A stretch of 64,000 nucleotides of DNA from Micromonospora rubida (GCF_009908295.1 NZ_JAAALO010000004.1:542629-606628); one strand, 5' to 3'. Shown: positions 35,006 to 43,894, counted from the stretch's first letter. Translations and numbers: made by a program. The notes: generated by a model not told the origin, from the sequence alone.

Positions 35006-36328
35006 ATGGCCTTCCGTACTCCCGTCCGCCTGCGTCGCGCGCTGGTGCTCGCCACCGCCGCCGGCCTGGGCCTCACCGTCGCCACCGGCCCGGTCTCCGC
35101 GCGACCGGCCCCGGAGAGCACCGCCGAGCCGGCCGCCGCCGAGTACCGGGTGCTCGGCCCACGTACCCTGGCCGACCGCAACGCGGTGGCCCGCACCGGT
35201 GCCGCCATCGACTCCAGCGAGCACGGCATCCTGCATGTCTCGGCCACCACGGACGAGGCGTCGGCGATCCAGCGGCTCGGCTTCCGGCTGGAGAAGGAGG
35301 TGGTCCCGGCCGCACCCGCCGGAGAGGTCGGCACCCTGGGCTTCCCGTCCGCCGACTCGAACTACCACGACTACGCCGAGCTGACCGCCGCGGTCAACAA
35401 GGTGGTCGCCGACCACCCGACCATCGCGCGTAAGACCAGCATCGGCCGGTCGCACGAGGGCCGGGACCTGATGGCGGTGAAGATCTCCGACAACGTGGCC
35501 ACCGACGAGGCCGAGCCGGAGATCCTGTTCAACTCCCAGCAGCACGCCCGCGAGCACCTGACCGTCGAGATGGCGATCTACCTGCTCAACATGTTCACCG
35601 ACAGCTACGGCAGCGACTCCCGGATCACCAACATCGTCAACTCCCGGGAGATCTGGATCGTCCCCACCGTCAACCCCGACGGCAGCGAGTACGACATCGC
35701 CACCGGGTCGTACCGGTCCTGGCGCAAGAACCGGCAGCCCAACAGCGGCTCGACGGCGGTCGGCACCGACCTGAACCGGAACTGGGGCTACAAGTGGGGC
35801 TGCTGCGGCGGCTCGTCCGGCTCCGCGTCGTCGTTGACCTACCGCGGCCCGTCCGCCTTCTCCGCCCCGGAGACGAAGGCGATGCGCGACTTCGTCAACA
35901 GCCGGGTCGTCGGCGGGGTGCAGCAGATCAAGGCCAACATCGACTGGCACACGTACTCGCAGCTCATTCTCTGGCCGTTCGGCTACACCACGGCGAACAC
36001 CACCACCGGGATGACCGCCGACCAGTACAGCACCTTCGCCACGCTCGGCCAGCAGATGGCGGCCACCAACGGGTACACCCCGGAGCAGTCGAGCGACCTC
36101 TACATCACCGACGGCGACAGCCTCGACTGGATGTGGGCGACGTACGGCATCTGGGCGTACACCTTCGAGATGTACCCCGGCTCGTCCGGCAGCGGTGGCG
36201 GCTTCTACCCGCCCGACGAGATCATCCCCGCCCAGACCTCGCGGAACAAGGAGGCGGTCCTGCTGCTCTCCGAGTACGCCGACTGCCCGTACCGGGTGAT
36301 CAACAAGCAGGCGCAGTACTGCGCCTGA
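35006..36328 (+). CDS. Secreted M14-family zinc carboxypeptidase
   Basis: 440 residues from ATG 35006, chosen for the GAGGAGG five bases upstream; the frame opens earlier at 34961. A signal peptide ends near residue 33. A propeptide-like region (40-115) precedes the M14 domain: zinc ligands in QQHAREHLTVE (HxxE) and IDWHTYSQLILWP, substrate Arg in DLNRNWGYKWGC, and the catalytic Glu in YTFEMYPG. This is the carboxypeptidase A/T fold, acting on extracellular peptides. Confidence 0.93.
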   Translation: MAFRTPVRLRRALVLATAAGLGLTVATGPVSARPAPESTAEPAAAEYRVLGPRTLADRNAVARTGAAIDSSEHGILHVSATTDEASAIQRLGFRLEKEVVPAAPAGEVGTLGFPSADSNYHDYAELTAAVNKVVADHPTIARKTSIGRSHEGRDLMAVKISDNVATDEAEPEILFNSQQHAREHLTVEMAIYLLNMFTDSYGSDSRITNIVNSREIWIVPTVNPDGSEYDIATGSYRSWRKNRQPNSGSTAVGTDLNRNWGYKWGCCGGSSGSASSLTYRGPSAFSAPETKAMRDFVNSRVVGGVQQIKANIDWHTYSQLILWPFGYTTANTTTGMTADQYSTFATLGQQMAATNGYTPEQSSDLYITDGDSLDWMWATYGIWAYTFEMYPGSSGSGGGFYPPDEIIPAQTSRNKEAVLLLSEYADCPYRVINKQAQYCA

Positions 36329-36337
36329 CCGTCCTGC

Positions 36338-36366
36338 GGGGTGGGGCCCACGCCGGGCCCCATCCC
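36338..36366 (+). terminator. Hairpin terminator after the M14 gene
   Basis: GGGGTGGGGCCC (36338-36349) pairs with GGGCCCCATCCC (36355-36366), one mismatch, five-base loop, ten bases after the stop codon. It isolates the peptidase gene from the riboswitch downstream. Confidence 0.65.
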
Positions 36367-36405
36367 GTGACGGGGCGTGCGCGCAGCGAGATGACCCCTG
36401 GCTCA

Positions 36406-36622
36406 GCCAGGTGCGAGCGGAACGTGCGCTACCGTGGCACCGACCATTCCGCAGCGAAGCCGGTGTGAATCCGGCGCTGTCCCGCAACTGTGATGCCCCA
36501 CCCGTGGCGTCCCGCCCCTTCCGGGGCGGGCGTGGGGCCGGCCACGACGGCCGGTTCCTTTCCAGGCGTCGGCCGGTCGGCCGGCGCCGCCGTGTGTGGC
36601 GAGCCAGGTCGCCTGCGGCGCG
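36406..36622 (+). promoter_or_regulatory. Cobalamin riboswitch aptamer
   Basis: The conserved core is exact: GCCGGTGTGAATCCGGCGC followed by GTCCCGCAACTGTGATG (about 36457-36495), then the late B12-box-like GAGCCAGGTCGCCTGC (36601-36616). A variable GC-rich stem with GGGGCGGG lies between. It precedes cobalamin importer genes, so repression by adenosylcobalamin or a related form is expected. The outer limits are approximate. Confidence 0.92.
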
Positions 36623-36678
36623 GTCGCGATACGCGCCTTCGAGGAAGGGCGCCTCGCGGACGGGCATCCGCACCACGG

Positions 36679-36719
36679 CTCCTGTCGGCGAAGCACCACG
36701 CTCCTCGACCGACAGGAGG
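36679..36719 (+). promoter_or_regulatory. RBS-sequestering hairpin of the riboswitch
   Basis: CTCCTGTCGG (36679-36688) pairs perfectly with CCGACAGGAG (36709-36718) over a 20-base loop. The 3' arm contains the AGGAGG ribosome site (36714-36719) of btuF, four bases before its GTG. This is the expected expression platform for translational control. Confidence 0.75.
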
Positions 36720-36723
36720 ACAT

Positions 36724-37662
36724 GTGTTCCGACGTACCCCCCGGCTCTTCGCCGCGACCCTCGCGGTGGCCGCGCTCGCGCTCGGCGCCTGCGCCGAGAA
36801 GAGCTCCGACGACACCCCCGCCGCAGGCGGCAGCTCGGCGTCCGCCGCGTTCCCGGCCACCGTCGGCAAGCTGACGCTGGAGAAGCGTCCGGAGAAGATC
36901 ATCTCGCTCTCGCCGAGCACGACCGAGATGCTCTTCTCCATCGGCGCCGGCAAGCAGGTCACGGCCGTCGACGACCAGTCGGACCACCCGCCGGAGGCGC
37001 CGAAGAGCGACCTGTCCGGCTTCCAGCCGAACGCCGAGGCGATCGCCGGCAAGGCCCCCGACCTGGTGGTGCTCTCCACCGACACCAACAAGATCGTCGA
37101 CCAGCTCACCACGCTGAAGATCCCGGTGTTGATCACCCCGGCGGCGGTCACCCTGGACGACTCCTACCGGCAGCTCACCGACCTCGGCACGCTCACCGGC
37201 CACCCCACCGAGGCGGCCGACGTGGTCCGGCGGATGAAGGACGACATCGCCAAGCTGACCAAGGACCTGCCACAGCGGTCGACGAAGCTGACCTACTACC
37301 ACGAGCTGGGCCCGGAGCTGTACAGCGCGACCAGCAAGACCTTCATCGGCTCGATCTACGCCCTCGCCGGCCTGGAGAACATCGCCGACCCGTCGGACGC
37401 CGACGGGCGCAACGGCGGCTACCCGCAGCTCTCCCAGGAGGTCATCGTCAAGGCGAACCCCGACTTCGTCTTCCTGGCCGACACCAAGTGCTGCAAGCAG
37501 AACCCCGAGACCGTCAAGGCGCGCAGCGGCTGGGCGGGCGTCACCGCCGTCAAGAACAACCAGGTCGTCGCGCTCGACGACGACATCGCCTCGCGCTGGG
37601 GCCCCCGGGTCGTCGACCTGCTCCGCTCCGTCGTCGACGCCGTGGCCAAGGTGCCGGCGTGA
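36724..37662 (+). CDS. btuF: Cobalamin-type ABC substrate-binding lipoprotein
   Basis: 312 residues from GTG 36724; the ATG at 36722 is in another frame. Lipobox LALGAC at residues 17-22. The fold is the two-lobed helical-backbone binding protein: ISLSPSTTEMLFSIGAG, PDLVVLST and LAGLENIA are typical of BtuF/FhuD-like proteins. The cobalamin riboswitch directly upstream makes cobalamin or a precursor the likely ligand. KCCKQN carries an unusual paired Cys. Confidence 0.88.
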   Translation: MFRRTPRLFAATLAVAALALGACAEKSSDDTPAAGGSSASAAFPATVGKLTLEKRPEKIISLSPSTTEMLFSIGAGKQVTAVDDQSDHPPEAPKSDLSGFQPNAEAIAGKAPDLVVLSTDTNKIVDQLTTLKIPVLITPAAVTLDDSYRQLTDLGTLTGHPTEAADVVRRMKDDIAKLTKDLPQRSTKLTYYHELGPELYSATSKTFIGSIYALAGLENIADPSDADGRNGGYPQLSQEVIVKANPDFVFLADTKCCKQNPETVKARSGWAGVTAVKNNQVVALDDDIASRWGPRVVDLLRSVVDAVAKVPA

Positions 37663-37678
37663 CCCTGGACGACGGGCG

Positions 37679-38773
37679 TTGAGCGGGCCCACCGCCGTGC
37701 GGAAAGCACCGACCCCCACCCCCGTGGACCGGCCGGCCGGGCTGCGGCCCGGCTGGCTGGCCGCGGGGGTGGTGGCCGTGCTGGTCGCGCTCGTCGCCGG
37801 GGTTTCCCTCGGGCCGGTCAGCCTCCCCCCGGGCAGCGTCGCCGCCGAGCTGCTCAACCTGCTGCCCGGGGTGCGCCTCGACAGCGGGCTGACCGAGCGC
37901 GAGATCGCCATCGTCACCGAGCTGCGGCTGCCCCGGGTGGTGCTCGGGCTGCTGGTCGGCGGGCTGCTCGCCCTGGCCGGCGGCTGCTACCAGGGTGTCT
38001 TCCGCAACCCGCTGGCCGACCCGTACCTGCTCGGGGTGGCGGCCGGGGCCGGGCTCGCCGTCACCGCCGTGATCGCCCTCGGCGCCGGGGCGGGCGGCGC
38101 GCTGACCGGGCTGCCGGTCACCATCCCGCTGGCCGCGTTCGTCGGCTCGCTCGGCGCGGTCGCCATGACCTACCTGCTCGGGGCGGCCGGCGGGCGGGGA
38201 CGCTCGACGGCGACGCTGATCCTGGCCGGGGTGGCCGTGTCCGCGTTCCTCTCCGCCGGGCAGACGTACCTGCTCCAGCGCAACTCCGACACCATCCAGC
38301 AGGTCTACTCGTGGCTGCTCGGCCGGCTCGCCACCGCCGGCTGGCACGACGTCCGGCTGGTCCTGCCGTACTTCCTGCTCACCACCGTCGTGGTGCTGCT
38401 GCACCGCCGCGAGCTGGACGTGCTGTCCGTCGGCGACGACGAGGCCAGGGGCCTCGGCCTGCACCCGCAGCGCTCCCGGTACCTGCTGATCGCCGCCGCC
38501 TCGCTCGGCACCGCCGCTGCGGTCTCCGCGTCCGGGCTGATCGGCTTCGTCGGGATCATCGTGCCGCACACCGTGCGGCTGCTCGCCGGGTCGAGCTACC
38601 GGGTCGTCCTGCCGCTGTCCCTGCTCTTCGGTGGTGCGTTCCTGGCGCTGACCGACGTGGTCGCCCGGACCGCCGCCGCCCCCACCGAGATCCCGATCGG
38701 CGTGGTCACCGCGCTGCTCGGCGGCCCGTTCTTCGTGCTGGTCCTGCGCACCGCCCGCCGGGCGCTCACGTGA
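37679..38773 (+). CDS. btuC: Cobalamin-type ABC permease (FecCD family)
   Basis: 364 residues if started at TTG 37679; GTG 37697 is an alternative and neither has a strong ribosome site. About ten membrane segments. Family boxes LRLPRVVLGLLVGGLLALAG-type (near residue 80), FRNPLADPYLLGVAAGA and GLIGFVGIIVPH, the latter forming the ATPase contact. It follows btuF by 16 bases and overlaps btuD by four. Confidence 0.9.
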   Translation: MSGPTAVRKAPTPTPVDRPAGLRPGWLAAGVVAVLVALVAGVSLGPVSLPPGSVAAELLNLLPGVRLDSGLTEREIAIVTELRLPRVVLGLLVGGLLALAGGCYQGVFRNPLADPYLLGVAAGAGLAVTAVIALGAGAGGALTGLPVTIPLAAFVGSLGAVAMTYLLGAAGGRGRSTATLILAGVAVSAFLSAGQTYLLQRNSDTIQQVYSWLLGRLATAGWHDVRLVLPYFLLTTVVVLLHRRELDVLSVGDDEARGLGLHPQRSRYLLIAAASLGTAAAVSASGLIGFVGIIVPHTVRLLAGSSYRVVLPLSLLFGGAFLALTDVVARTAAAPTEIPIGVVTALLGGPFFVLVLRTARRALT

Positions 38774-39600
38774 GCGCCCCCGTCCCCGCCGGCCGGCCGT
38801 CCGGCGCACCCGCCGTCGAGGTACGGGACCTGCACGTCACCCTGGACGGGGCGCCGGTCCTGCGCGGCGTCGACCTGCGCGTCGAGCCGGGCGGGTGGGT
38901 CACCGTGATCGGCCCGAACGGCGCCGGCAAGTCGACCCTGCTGCGCGCCGTCGGCGGCCTGCTGCCCGCGCCGGGCGCCATCTCCCTGTTCGGTACGCCG
39001 AGCGAGGCGCTGCGCCGCCGCGACCGGGCCCGGGTGGTGGCCACCGTCGCCCAGTCCCCGGTCGTCCCGGCCGGCATGCCGGTCTTCGACTACGTGCTGC
39101 TCGGCCGGACCCCGTACATCCCGTCGCTGGGCCGGGAGTCCGCCGCCGACCTGGCCGCCGTGCGGGACGTGCTGGACCGCCTCGACCTGGCCGGCTTCGG
39201 CCGCCGTGAGCTGGCCACCCTCTCCGGCGGCGAGCGGCAGCGGGTCTTCCTGGCCCGGGCGCTCGCCCAGGGGGCGACCCTGCTGCTGCTCGACGAGCCG
39301 ACCAGCGCCCTGGACATCGGCCACCAGCAGGAGGTGCTGGAGCTGGTCGACCAGCTCCGCCGCGAGCACGGCCTCACCGTCCTCGCCACCATGCACGACC
39401 TCTCCCTGGCCGGCGAGTACGCCGACCGGATGGTCCTACTCGCCGCCGGCCGGGTCGCCGCGGCCGGGCCGCCCCGCGACGTGCTCACCGAGGAGCTGCT
39501 GGCCCGGCACTACCGCGCCTCGGTCCGCGTCCTACCCGGAGAGCACGGCCCCCTCGTGGTCCCCGTCCGCCCCCGGGTGAAAGGAAGGGCACCCTGTTAA
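38770..39600 (+). CDS. btuD: Cobalamin-type ABC ATP-binding protein
   Basis: 276 residues from GTG 38770, four-base overlap with btuC. Walker A GPNGAGKSTLL near residue 50, signature LSGGERQRVFLARAL, Walker B LLLLDEPTSALD and switch TMHDLSLA. FecE/BtuD-like importer ATPase. The final residues KGRAPC and the TAA stop are encoded by a short intergenic repeat that has run into the gene's 3' end. Confidence 0.92.
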   Translation: MSAPVPAGRPSGAPAVEVRDLHVTLDGAPVLRGVDLRVEPGGWVTVIGPNGAGKSTLLRAVGGLLPAPGAISLFGTPSEALRRRDRARVVATVAQSPVVPAGMPVFDYVLLGRTPYIPSLGRESAADLAAVRDVLDRLDLAGFGRRELATLSGGERQRVFLARALAQGATLLLLDEPTSALDIGHQQEVLELVDQLRREHGLTVLATMHDLSLAGEYADRMVLLAAGRVAAAGPPRDVLTEELLARHYRASVRVLPGEHGPLVVPVRPRVKGRAPC

Positions 39601-39632
39601 CGCTTTCGGTATAGGAAGGGCCCCTTCCCAAC
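39582..39632. repeat. Short two-copy palindromic intergenic repeat
   Basis: Two 20-bp copies, 39582-39601 and 39613-39632, share AGGAAGGGC-CC then end in (T/C)AAC, 31 bases apart. The second holds GGAAGGG-C-CCCTTCC, a near-perfect palindrome. The family resembles GGAAGGGCCCCTT repeats I associate with Micromonospora genomes (memory, unverified). The first copy supplies the btuD stop codon. Confidence 0.7.
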
Positions 39633-39677
39633 CGTGCGGCCCGGCCCGCGCCCCGGCGCGGCACGGGGACCGGCGCG

Positions 39678-40607
39678 TCAGCGGGACTCGACGCGGCCCA
39701 GGGGGTGGGTGCTCGTCGTCAGCTCGGCGTTCGCCGCAGCCCAGTTGCCGTCCCCCGGTTGCAGCGCGCTGCGCAGGTAGGCCAAGGTGAGCCGCTGAAG
39801 CAGGGCGACACGGTCGGGGCTCTCGTCGGTCGTCTCCGCGACCGACCAGCCGGGAATCCCGCCGAGGGAGTGCTCCGCCCCGTACAGGGTGAGCAGGCTC
39901 TTGGGGCCGGGGCTGAGGTGGTACGGGTCGGCGAACCAGTCCGGCCCCCGGACGGTCAGGCCGGACTGGTCCCGGTCCCCGGCGACCACGAGGGCCGGCG
40001 TGGTCATCTGCGCGAAGCTCGGGTTCATGAAGGGGAAGTGCTCGGCCGCGAACGGGCTCAGGTCGGTGCCGCCCGTGCCGGGCGTGGCCAGCAGCACCCC
40101 CGCGCCGACCCGGGGGTCGGACATGTCCTCGCCGGGCGTGCCGTCGGCGCCGAGGACGCGTGCGCCCAGCAGCATGCTCACGGTCTGGCCGCCCCAGGAG
40201 TGTCCGGCGGCGGCGACGCGGCTGCGGTCGACGCGCCCCCGGAGGCCGGGCACGGCGTCCTCGACGCGATCGAACTCGTCGAGGACGCGCCGGAGGTCCG
40301 CGACGCGGAAACGCCAGATCTCGGGGTGACGGGGGTCGTCGGGGGTGACGTCGAGCGTCCGGGAGTCGAGGTGGGTGGGCTGCACTACCACGAACCCGTT
40401 GGCCGCCCAGAAGTCGACCAGCGGGGCGTAGCCGTTCATCGACCAGCCGAAGCCGTGCGAGAAGACGACGACAGGCAGTTCGTGACCGGTCACGGGCGCC
40501 GAGACTCGTACCTGAAGGTCCTCGCCGCGGCCCGGTGCTGGCAGCGCCACCGGAGCGACCGAGACGACCGGAACGGGCGCGCTGGCCCTCGGGTCTGAGT
40601 GAGGCAT
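39678..40607 (-). CDS. Alpha/beta hydrolase (lipase/dienelactone hydrolase-like)
   Basis: 309 residues from ATG 40607 (AGGGAG ahead). PVVVFSHGFGWSMNGY gives the oxyanion region, VAAAGHSWGGQT the GxSxG nucleophile elbow with Ser near 140, VVAGDRDQ the acidic residue and YGAEHSLGG the His. No signal peptide. It resembles chlorophyllase/PAF-acetylhydrolase-like proteins. Divergence from a TetR gene through shared palindromes suggests ligand-inducible expression. Confidence 0.85.
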   Translation of the reverse strand: MPHSDPRASAPVPVVSVAPVALPAPGRGEDLQVRVSAPVTGHELPVVVFSHGFGWSMNGYAPLVDFWAANGFVVVQPTHLDSRTLDVTPDDPRHPEIWRFRVADLRRVLDEFDRVEDAVPGLRGRVDRSRVAAAGHSWGGQTVSMLLGARVLGADGTPGEDMSDPRVGAGVLLATPGTGGTDLSPFAAEHFPFMNPSFAQMTTPALVVAGDRDQSGLTVRGPDWFADPYHLSPGPKSLLTLYGAEHSLGGIPGWSVAETTDESPDRVALLQRLTLAYLRSALQPGDGNWAAANAELTTSTHPLGRVESR

Positions 40608-40641
40608 GACTTTTCTCCCTTGGGGTGACATCATGAAGAAG

Positions 40642-40683
40642 CGGAACAGCGTTCCGTCTAGACGATACGGAACCGTGTTCCGT
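40642..40683. promoter_or_regulatory. Two matching TetR-type operators
   Basis: CGGAACagcGTTCCG (40642-40656) and ACGGAACcgtGTTCCGT (40667-40683) are perfect palindromes with 3-bp centres, 26 bp centre to centre. They lie between the divergent hydrolase (start 40607) and TetR gene (start 40705). Shared half-site CGGAAC makes one regulator binding both the simplest reading. Confidence 0.8.
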
Positions 40684-40704
40684 TTGGCAAGGGGGTGTGA
40701 CGCC

Positions 40705-41286
40705 ATGGCCGTCGACGAATCGGGGGTGTCAGGCGCGCGGAGGCGGGCCGACGCCCGGCGCAACGAGCAGGCCCTGCTCGACGCGGCCGCCGCGGCCTTC
40801 CTCGCCTGCGGCGTCAACGCGCCGGTACGCGACATCGCCGCCCGCGCCGGCGTCGGCGTCGGCACGATCTACCGCCACTTCCCGACGCGGGCGGATCTCG
40901 TCGTCGCCGTCTACCGGCACCAGGTCGAGGCCTGCGCCGAGGCCGGCCCGACCCTGCTGGCCGACTGCGACACCCCGTGCGTCGCACTGGCCCGCTGGAT
41001 CGATCTCTTCGTCGAATTCCTCGTCACCAAGCACGGCCTCGCTGAGGCGCTGCGCTCCGACGACGCGGCCTTCGAGGCCCTGCACGCCTACTTCCTCGAC
41101 CGCCTCGTGCCCGTCTGCGCCCGGCTGCTCGACGCCGCGGCCGCAGCAGGCGAAGTCCGCCCCGACGTGGCGGCCTACGAGCTGATGCGCGGCGTCGGCA
41201 ACCTCTGCATCGGCGCGGGCCACGACCCGCGCTACGACGCGCGCCGGCTGGTCGACATCCTCGTCGCGGGGCTGCGTCCGCAGTAG
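40705..41286 (+). CDS. TetR-family transcriptional regulator
   Basis: 193 residues from ATG 40705; the frame is open to 40606, but that would run through the operators. The N-terminal helix-turn-helix reads VRDIAARAGVGVGTIYRHFPTRADLV (split: VRDIAARAGVGVGTIYRHF). The C-terminal ligand domain is all helical, with LHAYFLDRLVPVCARLL. It probably represses itself and the divergent hydrolase via the two palindromes (inference). Confidence 0.93.
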   Translation: MAVDESGVSGARRRADARRNEQALLDAAAAAFLACGVNAPVRDIAARAGVGVGTIYRHFPTRADLVVAVYRHQVEACAEAGPTLLADCDTPCVALARWIDLFVEFLVTKHGLAEALRSDDAAFEALHAYFLDRLVPVCARLLDAAAAAGEVRPDVAAYELMRGVGNLCIGAGHDPRYDARRLVDILVAGLRPQ

Positions 41287-41295
41287 CGGCGCAGC

Positions 41296-42054
41296 TCAGC
41301 GGGCGATGACGGAGAAGAGGGCGCCCTGCGGGTCGCGGAGGGCGGCGAGCCGACCCTGGGGGATGTCGCGGGGCGGGACCAGGATCGTGCCGCCCAGCTC
41401 GGCGGCCCGGGCGGCGGTGGCGTCGGCGTCCGCCACGGCGAAGTAGACGGTCCAGTACGCCGGCAGATCGGCCGGGAAGTCGTCGCCCAGCGGCGGGATC
41501 ATCCCGCCCACGACCCGCCCGCCCAGCCGCCACCCGGTGTACGTGACCGGTTCCGTCGGCTGCTCCTCCGGATGCCAGCCGAAGACCAGCTCGTAGAAGA
41601 CCTTCGCGCCCTCCGGGTCCGGGGTGACCAGCTCGTTCCAGCTCATCGCCCCCGGGACGTTGAACAGCTCCGCCCCCGGGTGGGCCATCGGCTGCCAGAC
41701 GCTGAACACCGCGCCGGCCGGGTCGGCGAAGACCGCCATCCGGCCCTGGTCGAACACGTCGAACGGGGCGACCAGCACCTGCCCCCCGGCCGCCTCCACC
41801 CGGGTGGTGACCAGGTCCGCGTCGTCGGTCGCCACGTACGTCGACCAGATCGGCACCTGGTCCGGGGTGGCCGGTGGCCCGGCGCCCGCCACCGACCGGC
41901 CGTCCTTGAGGAAGGTGGTGTAGCCGGCCGCCTCCGGCTGCGGGGCGATCCGGCCGGTCCAGCCGAACAGCTCCGGGTAGAAGCGCCGCGCGCCCGCCAG
42001 GTCCGGGGTGGCCAGGTCGGCCCAGCACGGCGTGCCCGGCGGGACGGTGCTCAC
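41296..42054 (-). CDS. Two-domain VOC (glyoxalase-like) protein
   Basis: 252 residues from GTG 42054 (GAGAGGGG six bases ahead). Two vicinal-oxygen-chelate halves: residues 1-125 (CWADLATPDLAGARRFY, ending AGAVFSVWQP) and 130-252 (WNELVTPDPEGAKVFYELVFGW, ending GALFSVIAR; each below 23 residues and split at ATPDLAG and TPDPEG). Metal-ligand positions are not obviously conserved, as in hydroxylase-type VOC proteins of antibiotic gene clusters. Substrate unknown. Confidence 0.85.
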   Translation of the reverse strand: MSTVPPGTPCWADLATPDLAGARRFYPELFGWTGRIAPQPEAAGYTTFLKDGRSVAGAGPPATPDQVPIWSTYVATDDADLVTTRVEAAGGQVLVAPFDVFDQGRMAVFADPAGAVFSVWQPMAHPGAELFNVPGAMSWNELVTPDPEGAKVFYELVFGWHPEEQPTEPVTYTGWRLGGRVVGGMIPPLGDDFPADLPAYWTVYFAVADADATAARAAELGGTILVPPRDIPQGRLAALRDPQGALFSVIAR

Positions 42055-42198
42055 GCTGACCCCTCTCGCAGGGGGCGGCCCCGGCGGGACGCCCTGCCCG
42101 CATCCTGGCACCGCGGCCGGGCCGGGCGGGCGGAATTGGGACGAACTGCCCCGGGCGGCGTCGACCGCCCGCCCTCCGCGTGGTGCCGTCGGGGCGGG

Positions 42199-42936
42199 TC
42201 AGTGGAAGCGGCGACCCTCGTCGCGCCGGTACGCCCACCCGGCGAGCGCCGCCAGCCCCACGATCCACACGCCGAGCATGGCCACCGAGAGCGGCGCGGG
42301 ACGCCAGGGACCGACCGCCGCCCACATCAGCTCCACCGCGCCCCGGGTCGGCAGGTACGGCGCGATCGCCTCGACGAACGCGGGCGCGCTGCCCGGGGGG
42401 GACAGCAGCCCGCCGCCGAACGCCAGCGGGAAGAAGACGACCTGGGCCATCACGATCGCCGCCTTGCTCGGCAGCGCGTACCCGATGGACAGGCCCAACA
42501 GGGTGAACGGCACCGAGATCAGCGCGACCGCGGCGACGGCGAGGCCGAACGCCCCGGGGCTGATCCGGGCGTCGGTGAGCAGCGCCGCGATCACCACGAC
42601 CGGCAGCAGGGAGAGGAGGGTCAGCGCCAGCCCCGCGAGCACCCGGCCCGCGAAGCGCGGCCCCGGGCCGGCCGGCAGCGTGCGGGTGTACGGGTTCCAG
42701 GGCTGGGCGCGGTCCTCGGCCACGCCGACGCCGTACTGGAAGATGTTGGCGCTCATCACCGCGAAGGTGACCATGGCGGCGGTGGCGTAGGTGGCGCCGG
42801 TCGGATCGTCCCCGGCGAACGGGACCACGAAGAAGAGCATCGACACGGCGGGGAAGAAGGCGCTGCCGAAGACCGCCACCGGGATCCGGATCGTCTCCAG
42901 GAGCTGGTAGCGGGCGTGCACGAGGGCGAGTCTCAC
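42199..42936 (-). CDS. ABC-2 type exporter permease
   Basis: 245 residues from GTG 42936. Six membrane segments with the ABC-2 late box FFPLAFGGGLLSPPGSAP and LPTRGAVELMWAA, as in daunorubicin-resistance-type permeases. It lies 16 bases after the partner ATPase gene. Function: export of an unidentified compound. Confidence 0.9.
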   Translation of the reverse strand: MRLALVHARYQLLETIRIPVAVFGSAFFPAVSMLFFVVPFAGDDPTGATYATAAMVTFAVMSANIFQYGVGVAEDRAQPWNPYTRTLPAGPGPRFAGRVLAGLALTLLSLLPVVVIAALLTDARISPGAFGLAVAAVALISVPFTLLGLSIGYALPSKAAIVMAQVVFFPLAFGGGLLSPPGSAPAFVEAIAPYLPTRGAVELMWAAVGPWRPAPLSVAMLGVWIVGLAALAGWAYRRDEGRRFH

Positions 42937-42952
42937 GGGAACCGGTGTCTCC

Positions 42953-43894
42953 TCAGGCGGTGGCGGGCTGGCCGGCGTGGTCGGCGGCGGTCGGTGGGGC
43001 GACCGTCCCGCCGGGGACGACGTCCTGCCCGCCCGGTGCGGTGATCGCGAGGAACGCCTCCTCCAGCGAGGTGGGACGCACCTCCAGGTCGTGGAACGGA
43101 GCGCCGCTGGCCACCAGCGCCCGCACCAGCCGGTCGGCGTCGGTGGTGAGCAGGTGGGTGCGGTCCTCGACGCGCTCGACCCGGACCACCCCGGGCAGCG
43201 CCGGCAGGTCGGCCGCGACCAGGCTGACCCGGCGTACGCCGACCACCCCGCGGATCGCCTCGGTGGTGTCGTCGGCCAGCACCCTGCCCTCCCCGATCAC
43301 CACCACCCGATGCGCCAGCGCCTCCACCTCCTCCAGGTAGTGGCTGCTCAGCAGCACGGTGCCGCCGTCGGCGTGGAAGCTGCGGATCGCCTCCCAGAGG
43401 CTGTGGCGGGCCTCGACGTCCAGCCCGGTGGTCGGCTCGTCGAGGACCACCAGCCGGGGCCGCCCGATGAAGGCGAGCGCCACGGCCAGCCGGCGGCGCT
43501 GGCCACCGGAGAGCCCGCCGGTCTGCCGCCGGGCCTGGTCGGTGAGGCCGAACCGGTCCAGCAGCTCGCCCCGGGGGACCGGGTCCGGAAAGTGGGCGGC
43601 GACGAAGTCGACCACCTCGCCGACCCGCAGCGTGCCGGGCAGGCCGGTCTCCTGCGGGGTGACCCCGATCTGCTGGCGGTGGGCGGGGTCGCGCGGGTCG
43701 CCGCCGAACAGCTCGACCCGGCCGGCGGTGGGCCGGCGCAGCCCGACCAGCAGGTTCAGCAGGGTGCTCTTGCCGGCGCCGTTCGGGCCGAGCAACCCGA
43801 CCAACTCGCCCGCGTGCACGTCGAGGCTGACCCGGTCGAGGGCGAGCACGTCGCCGTACCGGCGGGTGGCCTGGTCGGCGCGGGCGAGGATCAT
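42953..43894 (-). CDS. ABC exporter ATP-binding protein
   Basis: 313 residues from ATG 43894 (AAGGAG ahead). Walker A GPNGAGKSTLL near residue 40, Q-loop TPQETGLPG, signature LSGGQRRRLAVALA, Walker B LVVLDEPTTGLD, switch SSHYLEEVE. The C-terminal extension (220-290) ends LEEAFLAIT, as in DrrA-like ATPases. It forms an operon with the following permease. Confidence 0.93.
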   Translation of the reverse strand: MILARADQATRRYGDVLALDRVSLDVHAGELVGLLGPNGAGKSTLLNLLVGLRRPTAGRVELFGGDPRDPAHRQQIGVTPQETGLPGTLRVGEVVDFVAAHFPDPVPRGELLDRFGLTDQARRQTGGLSGGQRRRLAVALAFIGRPRLVVLDEPTTGLDVEARHSLWEAIRSFHADGGTVLLSSHYLEEVEALAHRVVVIGEGRVLADDTTEAIRGVVGVRRVSLVAADLPALPGVVRVERVEDRTHLLTTDADRLVRALVASGAPFHDLEVRPTSLEEAFLAITAPGGQDVVPGGTVAPPTAADHAGQPATA

